Part shown: in pieces, positions 6,894-12,682 of the stretch
Numbering within the stretch: the first letter of the stretch is position 1
Layout of the letters: every line of letters begins with the position of its first letter
Source of the DNA: Betaproteobacteria bacterium TMED156
Lineage (GTDB): Bacteria > Pseudomonadota > Gammaproteobacteria > Burkholderiales > Burkholderiaceae_A
Reading direction: 5' to 3'
NCBI GenBank assembly: GCA_002171155.1
Contig: NHHF01000070.1
Coordinates: forward strand, 1 to 12,682
Length of the DNA stretch: 12,682 nucleotides
The notes under the pieces: model-generated
Seen by the model: the letters and a program-made list of their open reading frames with translations, nothing else
Databases searched by the model: none
Told to the model about the DNA's origin: nothing
Made by a program: the position numbers and the translations under genes

Positions 6894-8291
6894 TTACTTT
6901 TTACTACTTTTTTTAGCTTTTGTTTTTATTGAGGTTTTTGTTTTTGACTTTACATTTTTATGATCATTAAAACTTAATAATTTTTGCAAATCATCCTTTG
7001 TAATTGATTTCGTATTAATTTTTGCTTTATTTTTGATTAAATTCAATACCTTTTCTTCAAATAAAGGTCCCCGTAATTTTACTAATTCAGATGGATTTTT
7101 TTGATAGTGCTCTCTTATGATTTTTTCTTGCCCAGGGTACATACGAAGCTGTTTCTCAAGCTCGCCCTGAAGCTCTTGAGACGAGACTTGGATAGAATTC
7201 TCTTCACCAATGTGACTAAGGATTAATGCTAATTTAACTCTTCTCTCAGATAATTTATTTATTTCTTTTTTATCATTTTCATCTAATTTAATCTTAGAGA
7301 AATCCTGTTCTTTTATCTCATGCATTTTTTCATTAATAAATGTATGCTCCACTGTTTTCTTTTCTTCTTCAACCATTCGTTTAGGCAAATCTAACTTGCA
7401 CTGTTTATCAAGCTGATCCAAAATCTTTTTCTTAATTAATTGACCTGTTAAATTTTCATACTCTTTAGAAATCTGTTTATTTATAATTGACTTTAAATCT
7501 TTCAAATCTTTAGCCCCCACATTTTTTGCTAAAGTATCGTCTATTTTTTGTTCTTCAGGAATTTGAATATTTATTATTTCACACTTAAAAACAGCTTCTT
7601 TTCCAGCCAATTCTTTTTTAGGGTAATTATCAGGTAATTTAACTTTAATATTTTTTTCTTCATTTTTTTTTAGACCTATAACCTGTTTATCAAAGTTTTT
7701 TATAAACAGATCTTTTCCCAAAACTATTTGTAATTTTTCTCCTTTGTTACCTTCAAAAGTTTTTCCATCTACTGTTGCTTCGTAATTAAATATAACTAGA
7801 TCATCTTTCTCTGCAGATTTTGTGTTGTTCTTATCTTTGTATTTTTTTGAACTGTCGGCTAACTGATTTAATCTCTTTTCTAAATCCTTTTTATCTGCTG
7901 TAACCTCATATTTGGTAATTTGAATTTTATTAAGTAAAATTTTTCCAATTTTTGGAAATTTTTCAACTTCGATAGTGAACTCTAAATCTTTATCTTCTCC
8001 AGAAGATTTAATTGCTATTGTTGGTTGTCCTGCGGGCTTAATATTTTTTTCTTTTAATGCTTTATATGTTGACTCGTTTAAGGTTTTTTCAACCACCTCT
8101 CCATATAGAGCCTTTCCAAATTGTTTTTTTAATAATTCCCGAGGTGCCTTGCCGGGTCTAAACCCTTTAAGATTTATAGTATCTTTAACTTCATCTAATT
8201 TAGTATCAATTTTATTTTGAATTTCCTTTTTTGTAACAATAACACTAAGTTTAGACTCTAATCCCTTTGATGATGTAATACTTACTTTCAT
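6894..8291 (-). CDS. tig: Trigger factor (ribosome-associated chaperone and prolyl isomerase)
   Basis: Binds the ribosome at L23 by the exit tunnel and shields nascent chains. The 465-residue product has the N-terminal ribosome-binding domain with signature GFRPGKAP (43-50), an FKBP-type peptidyl-prolyl isomerase domain at about 155-245, and a long helical C-terminal substrate-binding arm (about 250-440). The last 20 or so residues are a basic, low-complexity tail of K, S and T, longer than in Escherichia coli; it may add RNA or ribosome contact. The ATG (8291-8289) has a good Shine-Dalgarno sequence (AAAAGGA, 5 nt upstream of the ATG). The gene begins only 13 nt after the 3' end of tRNA-Leu, so it is probably cotranscribed with it; tRNA cleavage would create the tig mRNA 5' end right before its ribosome-binding site. 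Confidence 0.97.
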   Translation of the reverse strand: MKVSITSSKGLESKLSVIVTKKEIQNKIDTKLDEVKDTINLKGFRPGKAPRELLKKQFGKALYGEVVEKTLNESTYKALKEKNIKPAGQPTIAIKSSGEDKDLEFTIEVEKFPKIGKILLNKIQITKYEVTADKKDLEKRLNQLADSSKKYKDKNNTKSAEKDDLVIFNYEATVDGKTFEGNKGEKLQIVLGKDLFIKNFDKQVIGLKKNEEKNIKVKLPDNYPKKELAGKEAVFKCEIINIQIPEEQKIDDTLAKNVGAKDLKDLKSIINKQISKEYENLTGQLIKKKILDQLDKQCKLDLPKRMVEEEKKTVEHTFINEKMHEIKEQDFSKIKLDENDKKEINKLSERRVKLALILSHIGEENSIQVSSQELQGELEKQLRMYPGQEKIIREHYQKNPSELVKLRGPLFEEKVLNLIKNKAKINTKSITKDDLQKLLSFNDHKNVKSKTKTSIKTKAKKSSKK

Positions 8292-8304
8292 TAAATTCCT
8301 TTTC

Positions 8305-8388
8305 TGGTGCGGGAGAAAGGACTTGAACCTTCACTCGTTGCCGAACTAGTTCCTAAGACTAGCGTGTCTACCATTCCACCACTCCCGC
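8305..8388 (-). tRNA. tRNA-Leu(UAG)
   Basis: The minus strand folds as a class II tRNA: acceptor GCGGGAG pairs with CTCCCGC, followed by discriminator A and an encoded CCA (8307-8305). The D-arm is GTGGAATGGTAGACAC, the anticodon stem CTAGT/ACTAG encloses CTTAGGA with anticodon TAG (8355-8353), a long variable arm forms TCG-GCAA-CGA, and the T-arm is GAAGG-TTCAAGT-CCTTT. It reads CUN leucine codons. It heads the tig-clpP-clpX-lon block with only 13 nt before tig, a neighbourhood known from other alphaproteobacteria. Confidence 0.96.
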
Positions 8389-8403
8389 TATTATTTTCAA
8401 GCT

Positions 8404-8431
8404 TTTATAATGTTTTTGATTATTTTATCAA
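8404..8431 (-). promoter_or_regulatory. Probable promoter of tRNA-Leu and the tig block
   Basis: On the minus strand TTGATA (8431-8426) and TATAAA (8409-8404) are separated by 16 nt, giving a start about 10 nt before the tRNA 5' end. The -35 lies within TTGAT-N6-ATCAA (8416-8431), a short inverted repeat that resembles an FNR-type site but has spacing 6, not 4. Confidence 0.5.
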
Positions 8432-8466
8432 TTAACGAATTTTTACTAAGTTTTTTTGACATTTTC

Positions 8467-8601
8467 CTAATAATAGTACGTATTTCTATGAGTTTTTAAT
8501 TTTTTATTTTGAAAACTAATTTTTACATCTTTAAGTTGTGAAAAATCATATCTGATATTTATTGTATTTTTAGGTAAGTTATGAAGAAACTGTAATGACA
8601 T
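8467..8601 (-). CDS. Possible 44-codon ORF in the tRNA-Leu/glnA spacer
   Basis: An uninterrupted frame runs from ATG (8601-8599) to TAG (8469-8467) and starts MSLQFLHNLPKNTINIRYDF. The product is basic, with no membrane segment or known motif, ending in TYYY. An AGAGA lies about 4 nt before the ATG and could serve as a ribosome-binding site. It would be transcribed towards tRNA-Leu. Frames of this length arise by chance in AT-rich DNA, so this is only a candidate that fills most of an otherwise geneless 364-bp region. Confidence 0.22.
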   Translation of the reverse strand: MSLQFLHNLPKNTINIRYDFSQLKDVKISFQNKKLKTHRNTYYY

Positions 8602-8627
8602 AAGTCTCTAAATCAATTATTGTTAGG

Positions 8628-8672
8628 TTGATAACTTTAATTATTTGCTTTTATATATGCATAAATGCATAT
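8628..8672 (+). promoter_or_regulatory. Candidate glnA promoter with overlapping palindromic operator
   Basis: TTGATA (8628-8633) and TATATA (8652-8657) with an 18-nt spacer form a candidate promoter whose start would be near 8664. Overlapping the -10 and start is the inverted repeat ATATGCATAAATGCATAT (8655-8672), two 8-base arms around AA. Its position suits a repressor. GCAT recurs at 8659, 8667, 8676 and 8694, steps of 8, 9 and 18, suggesting an array of half-sites. It does not match NtrC (GCAC-N7-GTGC) closely. Confidence 0.4.
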
Positions 8673-8752
8673 CTGGCATAACTAAAAAACACTGCATAAA
8701 TAAATGTATTTTTATAACCTCAACGTAATTTGAAAAAAAAGGAGCATAAATT

Positions 8753-10159
8753 ATGAGTACAGAAAGTATTTTAAAAACGTTAAAAGATAAAGAGATTGAA
8801 TACGTAGATCTGAGATTTACAGACCCCAGAGGTAAGCTTCAACATTTGACACAGGATATCTCAACTGTTGATGAGGGATTGTTAAATGATGGGGTTTTCT
8901 TTGATGGGTCTTCTATTGCCGGTTGGAAGGCAATTAATGAATCAGATATGATTTTAAAGCCAGATACAAGTAGGTCTTTCACTGACCCATTTATGTCTCA
9001 TAATACGCTGGTAATATTTTGTGACATAGTAGATCCAATTTCTAAGAAAAATTACGATAGAGATCCAAGGTCTACAGCCAAACAAGCAGAAGAATACTTA
9101 AAAAAATCTGGTATTGGAGATACAGTTTATGTTGGTCCAGAGCCAGAGTTTTTCGTATTTGATGATGTAAAGTTTTCAAATACAATGAATAAAACAAGTT
9201 TTGAAATAGATAGTAATGAAGGTCCGTACAATACAGATAAAAAATATGAAGGTGGTAATTTAGGTCATCGACCAGGTATCAAAGGAGGATACTTTCCTGT
9301 ACCGCCTGTTGATAGCGCACAAGACTTAAGATCCGAGTGTTTAAAAGCGATGAAAGACATGGGCGTTAGAGTTGAGAAGCATCACCATGAAGTAGCTCCA
9401 TCTCAACATGAACTCGGTACATTGTTCGATACATTGGTAACTAATGCAGATAATATGCAAATTTATAAGTATGCTGTTCAACAAGTAGCTAATTCATTTG
9501 GAAAATCAGCAACTTTCATGCCCAAACCAGTTAAAGGAGATAATGGATCTGGAATGCATACACATCAATCAATATGGAAAGATGGTAAACCACTTTTTGC
9601 TGGTGATGAATATGCTGGTTTATCAAAAACTTGTTTGCATTACATTGGTGGTATTATTAAGCACGCTAAAGCAATTAATGCTTTTTCGAATTCAACAACT
9701 AATAGTTATAAAAGATTAATTCCAGGTTTTGAGGCTCCTGTATTGCTGGCTTACTCTTCTAGAAATAGATCAGCTAGTTGTAGAATACCTTTCACGAATA
9801 GTCCTAAAGGCAAAAGAGTTGAAGTACGTTTTCCCGACGCTGCCGGAAATCCATACTTAACATTTGCTTCAATGCTAATGGCAGGTTTGGACGGCATTAA
9901 AAATAAGATTGACCCAGGTAAACCTTTTGATAAAGATTTATATGCATTATCTGAGGATGAGCTAAAAGGAGTACCAACAGTTTGCGGATCTCTTAGAGAA
10001 GCTGTAATTTCATTGGATTCAGACAGAAAATTTTTAACAGGAGGCGGAGTTTTCACTGATGACCAAATAGATGCTTATATAGATTTGAAAATGGAAGAAA
10101 TTCACAATTTTGAACATACTCCACACCCAATAGAGTTTCAAATGTATTATAGTTCATAA
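8753..10159 (+). CDS. glnA: Glutamine synthetase, type I (GlnA)
   Basis: Makes glutamine from glutamate, ammonia and ATP; the main route of ammonium assimilation, acting as a cytoplasmic dodecamer. The 468-residue product matches GSI length and keeps the active site: EPEFFVFD (130-137) with metal-binding glutamates, the glutamate- and metal-binding [10 protein letters not shown] (264-273, His269), [10 protein letters not shown] (320-329) and NRSASCRIP (338-346). The adenylylation tyrosine is kept at exactly residue 397 (KDLYALS), so covalent control by a GlnE-type enzyme is possible. The ATG (8753) follows GGAG with an 8-nt spacer. It is monocistronic: a long upstream spacer with a palindrome on one side and a strong terminator on the other. 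No glnB (PII) gene lies beside it, unlike in many proteobacteria. Confidence 0.98.
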   Translation: MSTESILKTLKDKEIEYVDLRFTDPRGKLQHLTQDISTVDEGLLNDGVFFDGSSIAGWKAINESDMILKPDTSRSFTDPFMSHNTLVIFCDIVDPISKKNYDRDPRSTAKQAEEYLKKSGIGDTVYVGPEPEFFVFDDVKFSNTMNKTSFEIDSNEGPYNTDKKYEGGNLGHRPGIKGGYFPVPPVDSAQDLRSECLKAMKDMGVRVEKHHHEVAPSQHELGTLFDTLVTNADNMQIYKYAVQQVANSFGKSATFMPKPVKGDNGSGMHTHQSIWKDGKPLFAGDEYAGLSKTCLHYIGGIIKHAKAINAFSNSTTNSYKRLIPGFEAPVLLAYSSRNRSASCRIPFTNSPKGKRVEVRFPDAAGNPYLTFASMLMAGLDGIKNKIDPGKPFDKDLYALSEDELKGVPTVCGSLREAVISLDSDRKFLTGGGVFTDDQIDAYIDLKMEEIHNFEHTPHPIEFQMYYSS

Positions 10160-10182
10160 TAAACTCATAATTCTTATCAATC

Positions 10183-10214
10183 AAAACCCCAGTTACAAAC
10201 TGGGGTTTTTTTTT
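10183..10214 (+). terminator. Rho-independent terminator of glnA
   Basis: CCCCAGTT (10187-10194), loop ACA, AACTGGGG (10198-10205) and nine Ts (10206-10214); the AAAA before the stem extends pairing into the T tract. It lies 24 nt after the glnA stop and is the strongest intrinsic terminator in the window. It separates glnA from parE, whose ATG is 38 nt beyond the T run. Confidence 0.93.
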
Positions 10215-10252
10215 ATAATTGATAGTTTTTTTATTTTACATAAAGGTTTGTT

Positions 10253-12193
10253 ATGAGAATTTCAAAAACCTATTCTGCTAAAGACATTGAAGTATTAGAA
10301 GGCTTGTCCCCAGTGAGAAAAAGACCGGGGATGTATATAGGTGGAACAGATGAAGCAGCCTATCATCATCTCGCTAATGAAATTTTGGATAACAGTATTG
10401 ATGAAGCTGTAGCCGGTTATGCAAAAGGAATATCAGTTAAATTAATAAACAAAAACACCATTACTATTTCTGACGATGGAAGGGGAATACCTATAGATAA
10501 GCACCCCAAAAAAAAGAAGACAGCGCTAGAAGTTGTGATGACCACGTTGCACTCAGGCGGAAAATTTAATGAAAATATTTACAATTCTTCAGCTGGCTTA
10601 CATGGTGTTGGTCTATCAGTTGTAAATGCCTTAAGTTCAAAATTAAACATTAAAATTACAAAAAATTCTAAAATATTTTCTCAAGACTACTCAAGAGGAA
10701 AGGCTATAAATAAATTAAAATTAAATGGTAAAAATAAAATTAAAAATGGTACACAAATTACACTCACTCCAGACTCAGAAATATTTGGAAAAGATTTATG
10801 TTTTAAACCTGAAATAATATATGAATTATCCAAAAATAAAGCATACCTTCAAAAAGGGGTGAGGATTTATTGGGAGTGTAACAAAAATTTATTAAATAGA
10901 AAAAGCTCAATTCCTGCAAAAGAAACTTTATTATATCTTAATGGTTTAGAAGATTTTATAAAAAATGAGATTAATCAAAATGATATTTTACATGAAAGAG
11001 TATGTTTTCAAACTGGGGAACTTAATCACAAAAAAGGAAAAATGGAATTTGCTTTGCAGTTTAATAAAGGGAAAATCAAATTCGGCAAAGCATTTTGCAA
11101 CACTGTTTTTAATATAAATGGTGGAACACACGATGCTGGTTTTCGATCTGGTATTGCGAAATCTATTCGAAAATATGCAAAAAATAAAAATAATAAGGTT
11201 GTTGGCAAAGCTACCCAAGAAGACATTTTTGATCAAATGGCATATGTTATTTCAGTTTATATATCAAATCCAGAATTTGAAGGGCAAACTAAATATAAAT
11301 TATCTTCAGCCTTTGTTCAAAAATACTGTGAAAATTTTTCAAGTTCTACTTTTGAAGAATGGTTAAATAGAAATACAAAAACCGCAAAGAATATTATTAA
11401 TTTTTTAGAAGAAAAAATTAGAGAGAAAAATATTTATGATTTAAATCAAAACGTTGAGAGACAAAACGCCTTTAGAAAAATAAGACTTCCTGGAAAATTA
11501 TCAGATTGCACAAGTGATAAAACTGAAAGTACAGAACTTTTTATTGTGGAAGGGGATTCTGCAGGAGGGTCAGCAAAACAGGCAAGAGATAGAATTACTC
11601 AAGCTATACTACCATTAAGAGGTAAAATTTTAAATGTCAAAAATTCAAATGCAACAAAAATTTTGGCAAACAGTGAAATTAACAACTTGTTACAAGCGTT
11701 AGGATGCGGAAGAGGAAAGAATTATATAAAAAAAAATCTTAGATACGAAAAAATAATAATTATGACGGATGCTGATGTTGATGGGGATCATATATCAACA
11801 TTACTTTTAACTTTTTTTATTTGTGAAATGCCTCAATTAATTTTTGATGGTCACCTATATTTAGCAGTCCCTCCGCTTTATAAGCTAAACATTTCTGGAA
11901 AATCCAAATATGCTATAGATGAAAAAGAGAAAAACAAATTATTAAACAATAATAAAAAGGCTAATATAGAAATAAGCCGTTTTAAAGGTCTTGGTGAAAT
12001 GATGCCGTCTCAACTCAAAGAAACTACGATGAATAAAGAAACACGAAAGTTAATAAAGGTTATCATGCCGACCCAAAAAGCAAGAATTAAAAAAGCAAAT
12101 AAATTTGTCAATGATTTGATGGGTAAAAATCCAGAATTAAGGTTAAAGTTTATTTCTGAGAATGCTAATAAAAATATGAATTTAGACGTTTAA
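10253..12193 (+). CDS. parE: DNA topoisomerase IV subunit B (ParE)
   Basis: ATPase subunit of topoisomerase IV, which with ParC separates linked daughter chromosomes. The 646-residue product has the GHKL ATPase domain (Glu43 and Asn47 in NEILDNSIDE, DDGRGIP 74-80, GLHGVG 115-120), the transducer domain with the QTK loop (345-347), and the TOPRIM domain with EGDSAGG (433-439) and DADVDGDH (506-513), ending with the GyrB/ParE tail (RFKGLGEM, 576-583). I call ParE and not GyrB because the start, YSAKDIEVLEGLSPVRKRPG then MYIGGTDE, matches alphaproteobacterial ParE, and the length is short for GyrB. The ATG follows AAGG with a 6-nt spacer. No parC is in the window, as is common where the two subunits are unlinked. 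The insert around 205-245 is lysine- and asparagine-rich, in line with the AT-rich genome. Confidence 0.95.
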   Translation: MRISKTYSAKDIEVLEGLSPVRKRPGMYIGGTDEAAYHHLANEILDNSIDEAVAGYAKGISVKLINKNTITISDDGRGIPIDKHPKKKKTALEVVMTTLHSGGKFNENIYNSSAGLHGVGLSVVNALSSKLNIKITKNSKIFSQDYSRGKAINKLKLNGKNKIKNGTQITLTPDSEIFGKDLCFKPEIIYELSKNKAYLQKGVRIYWECNKNLLNRKSSIPAKETLLYLNGLEDFIKNEINQNDILHERVCFQTGELNHKKGKMEFALQFNKGKIKFGKAFCNTVFNINGGTHDAGFRSGIAKSIRKYAKNKNNKVVGKATQEDIFDQMAYVISVYISNPEFEGQTKYKLSSAFVQKYCENFSSSTFEEWLNRNTKTAKNIINFLEEKIREKNIYDLNQNVERQNAFRKIRLPGKLSDCTSDKTESTELFIVEGDSAGGSAKQARDRITQAILPLRGKILNVKNSNATKILANSEINNLLQALGCGRGKNYIKKNLRYEKIIIMTDADVDGDHISTLLLTFFICEMPQLIFDGHLYLAVPPLYKLNISGKSKYAIDEKEKNKLLNNNKKANIEISRFKGLGEMMPSQLKETTMNKETRKLIKVIMPTQKARIKKANKFVNDLMGKNPELRLKFISENANKNMNLDV

Positions 12194-12209
12194 TTCTGCC
12201 ATGGTTGTT

Positions 12210-12237
12210 TAAATTTAAATTAACTACTTTTTTTTTT
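12210..12237 (+). terminator. Weak possible terminator of parE
   Basis: An AT-only imperfect inverted repeat (GTTTAAATTTAAATTAAC) is followed by ten Ts (12228-12237), 34 nt after the parE stop. The stem has no stable GC core, so termination here is uncertain; the GC-rich hairpin at 12302-12341 is an alternative barrier to transcription. Confidence 0.25.
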
Positions 12238-12301
12238 ACCAAATGTAATTTGATTTTAATTAATATAAAATTTAAGCTAAATTAGTAATCGACCAAAACC
12301 G

Positions 12302-12341
12302 TTTGGGAACACCACTATTATTGTTGGTGGTGGTGCCCAAA
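12302..12341. promoter_or_regulatory. Long hairpin joining the tRNA-Thr acceptor strand and its trailer
   Basis: On the plus strand TTTGGG (12302-12307), AA, CACCAC (12310-12315), a 14-nt loop, then GTGGTG-CCCAAA (12330-12341): a 12-bp stem with one 2-nt bulge. The right arm is the 3' acceptor strand and CCA end of tRNA-Thr. In the tRNA precursor the trailer can therefore pair with that strand in place of the true 5' acceptor strand. It also lies between convergent parE and tRNA-Thr and could slow transcription on either strand; neither side carries a proper T tract. Confidence 0.5.
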
Positions 12342-12406
12342 GAGAGAATCGAACTCCCAACCTACTGATTACAAATCAGTTGCTCTACCAATTGAGCTAT
12401 TTGGGC
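12331..12406 (-). tRNA. tRNA-Thr(UGU)
   Basis: The minus strand folds as a standard 76-nt tRNA: acceptor GCCCAAA/TTTGGGC, discriminator A, encoded CCA (12333-12331), D-arm AGCTCAATTGGTAGAGC, anticodon stem ACTGA/TCAGT around TTTGTAA with anticodon TGT (12373-12371), and T-arm TGGGAG TTCGATT CTCTC with minor irregularity. It reads ACN threonine codons. It converges on parE and diverges from the gene at 12507. Its trailer repeats ACCACCACCA directly after the acceptor. Confidence 0.96.
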
Positions 12407-12415
12407 TATAAAACT

Positions 12416-12444
12416 TATTTACTCTCTTTTGATTTTAATCTCAA
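12416..12444 (-). promoter_or_regulatory. Possible tRNA-Thr promoter
   Basis: On the minus strand TTGAGA (12444-12439) and TAAATA (12421-12416) with a 17-nt spacer would start transcription a few bases before the tRNA 5' end (12406). The -35 and spacing are good, the -10 is poor. The region also faces the divergent gene at 12507. Confidence 0.35.
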
Positions 12445-12506
12445 CTGAAAATTAACCTTTTAATTCTTAATTTTATCATTAATAGTATTGCTAATACAAA
12501 AATCTA

Positions 12507-12682
12507 ATGAATTCAAAATTTTCTAATCAAGAATTAATTGCCGCCACTTTAGAGCTTTATAATGAAACTGAAAAAAGTGTTATAAAAAGTTCAAATAAAT
12601 CAATAAACAAAAAAAAACAAAAAAAAAAGATAGATCCTTTATTATTAGATAAAGAATTGGTAACTCAAAAAAAAATAACTCA
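12507..12682 (+). CDS. N-terminal part of an unrecognised lysine-rich protein (58 codons, runs off the window)
   Basis: An open frame starts at ATG (12507) as MNSKFSNQELIAATLELYNE and runs to the window edge without a stop. Residues 1-26 look like an amphipathic helix; residues 27-41 are dominated by lysine, serine and asparagine (SINKKKQKKK); then IDPLLLDKELVTQKKI resumes a helical pattern. No Shine-Dalgarno sequence is seen before the ATG, as with several genes here. The DNA coding the lysine run contains A tracts of 9 and 10 bases (12608-12628), prone to slippage or sequencing error, so a frame change there cannot be excluded. I do not recognise the family; the basic linker would fit a protein that touches nucleic acid or ribosomes, but that is a guess. 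Confidence 0.6.
   Translation, partial: MNSKFSNQELIAATLELYNETEKSVIKSSNKSINKKKQKKKIDPLLLDKELVTQKKIT

Larger units (their letters stand above)
8389..8752. other. 364-bp intergenic region between tRNA-Leu and glnA
   Basis: The longest spacer in the window, divergent between the minus-strand tRNA-Leu block and plus-strand glnA. It holds the tRNA-Leu promoter (8404-8431), a doubtful 44-codon ORF (8467-8601), a glnA promoter candidate with a palindrome (8628-8672), GCAT repeats (8659-8697) and the glnA ribosome-binding site (8741-8744). I see no riboswitch-like structure or sigma-54 site. At about 9 times the average spacer length here, it is likely to carry the nitrogen control of glnA. Confidence 0.7.

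Noticed and set aside
8416..8431. FNR/CRP-type site TTGAT...ATCAA before tRNA-Leu
   Set aside because: The spacer between half-sites is 6, not 4, and it coincides with a good -35; likely chance.
8674..8697. TGGCAT...TGCAT upstream of glnA as a sigma-54 promoter
   Set aside because: A sigma-54 site needs 10 bases between GG and GC; here there are 17.
8602..8752. Glutamine riboswitch in the glnA leader
   Set aside because: I see no stable GC-containing stems or conserved motif; the leader is nearly all A and T.
9751..10056. 101-codon minus-strand frame inside glnA
   Set aside because: A shadow of the conserved glnA coding sequence; no recognisable features.
10988..11366. Overlapping minus- and plus-strand frames inside parE
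   Set aside because: They lie within a conserved GHKL/transducer coding region and show only low-complexity hydrophobic or lysine-rich sequence.
1..12682. CRISPR arrays, insertion sequences or transposase genes
   Set aside because: No regularly spaced repeats, terminal inverted repeats with a transposase, or cas-like frames were seen.

Overview
The window looks like chromosomal DNA of a streamlined, AT-rich marine alphaproteobacterium, most likely of the SAR11/Pelagibacterales type. The evidence is the very low GC, the short spacers, the gene order tRNA-Leu–tig–clpP–clpX–lon, an alphaproteobacterial-type ParE, and a secreted protein (680-1024) whose leucine-rich signal peptide is of a form I associate with Pelagibacter. 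The taxon is inferred from these signs, not from a search.

Layout. Positions 7-1454 hold five small, tightly packed, unrecognised genes, all on the minus strand. They encode a glycine-zipper protein, a secreted protein, two small membrane proteins and a small soluble protein. They look like one operon driven by an extended -10 promoter that would start transcription on the first base of the first gene. At 1589-1628 lies the 5' half of a tRNA-Val(UAC) gene, broken inside the anticodon stem, with no 3' half in the window. This marks a rearrangement or integration boundary between the small-gene cluster and the conserved backbone. A glycosyltransferase-like gene (1694-2422) sits between it and lon.

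Positions 2467-8388 are a protein quality-control block on the minus strand. In transcription order it runs tRNA-Leu(UAG), trigger factor, ClpP, ClpX and Lon: a ribosome-bound chaperone, a peptidase with its unfoldase, and a second ATP-dependent protease. clpP and clpX share the same 11-base leader directly before their ATG.

A 364-bp intergenic region (8389-8752) separates this block from the plus-strand glnA. It holds a probable promoter for tRNA-Leu, a possible 44-codon ORF, and an 18-bp palindrome that may be a glnA operator. glnA (type I glutamine synthetase, adenylylation tyrosine kept) ends in a strong hairpin terminator. It is followed by parE (topoisomerase IV subunit B) on the plus strand. 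tRNA-Thr(UGU) on the minus strand converges on parE, and its 3' trailer can form an unusual alternative hairpin. The right edge carries the first 58 codons of an unrecognised lysine-rich protein.

The core genes are ordinary. The parts worth a second look are the left 1.6 kb (unknown operon plus broken tRNA), the shared clpP/clpX leader, the glnA upstream palindrome and the tRNA-Thr trailer.
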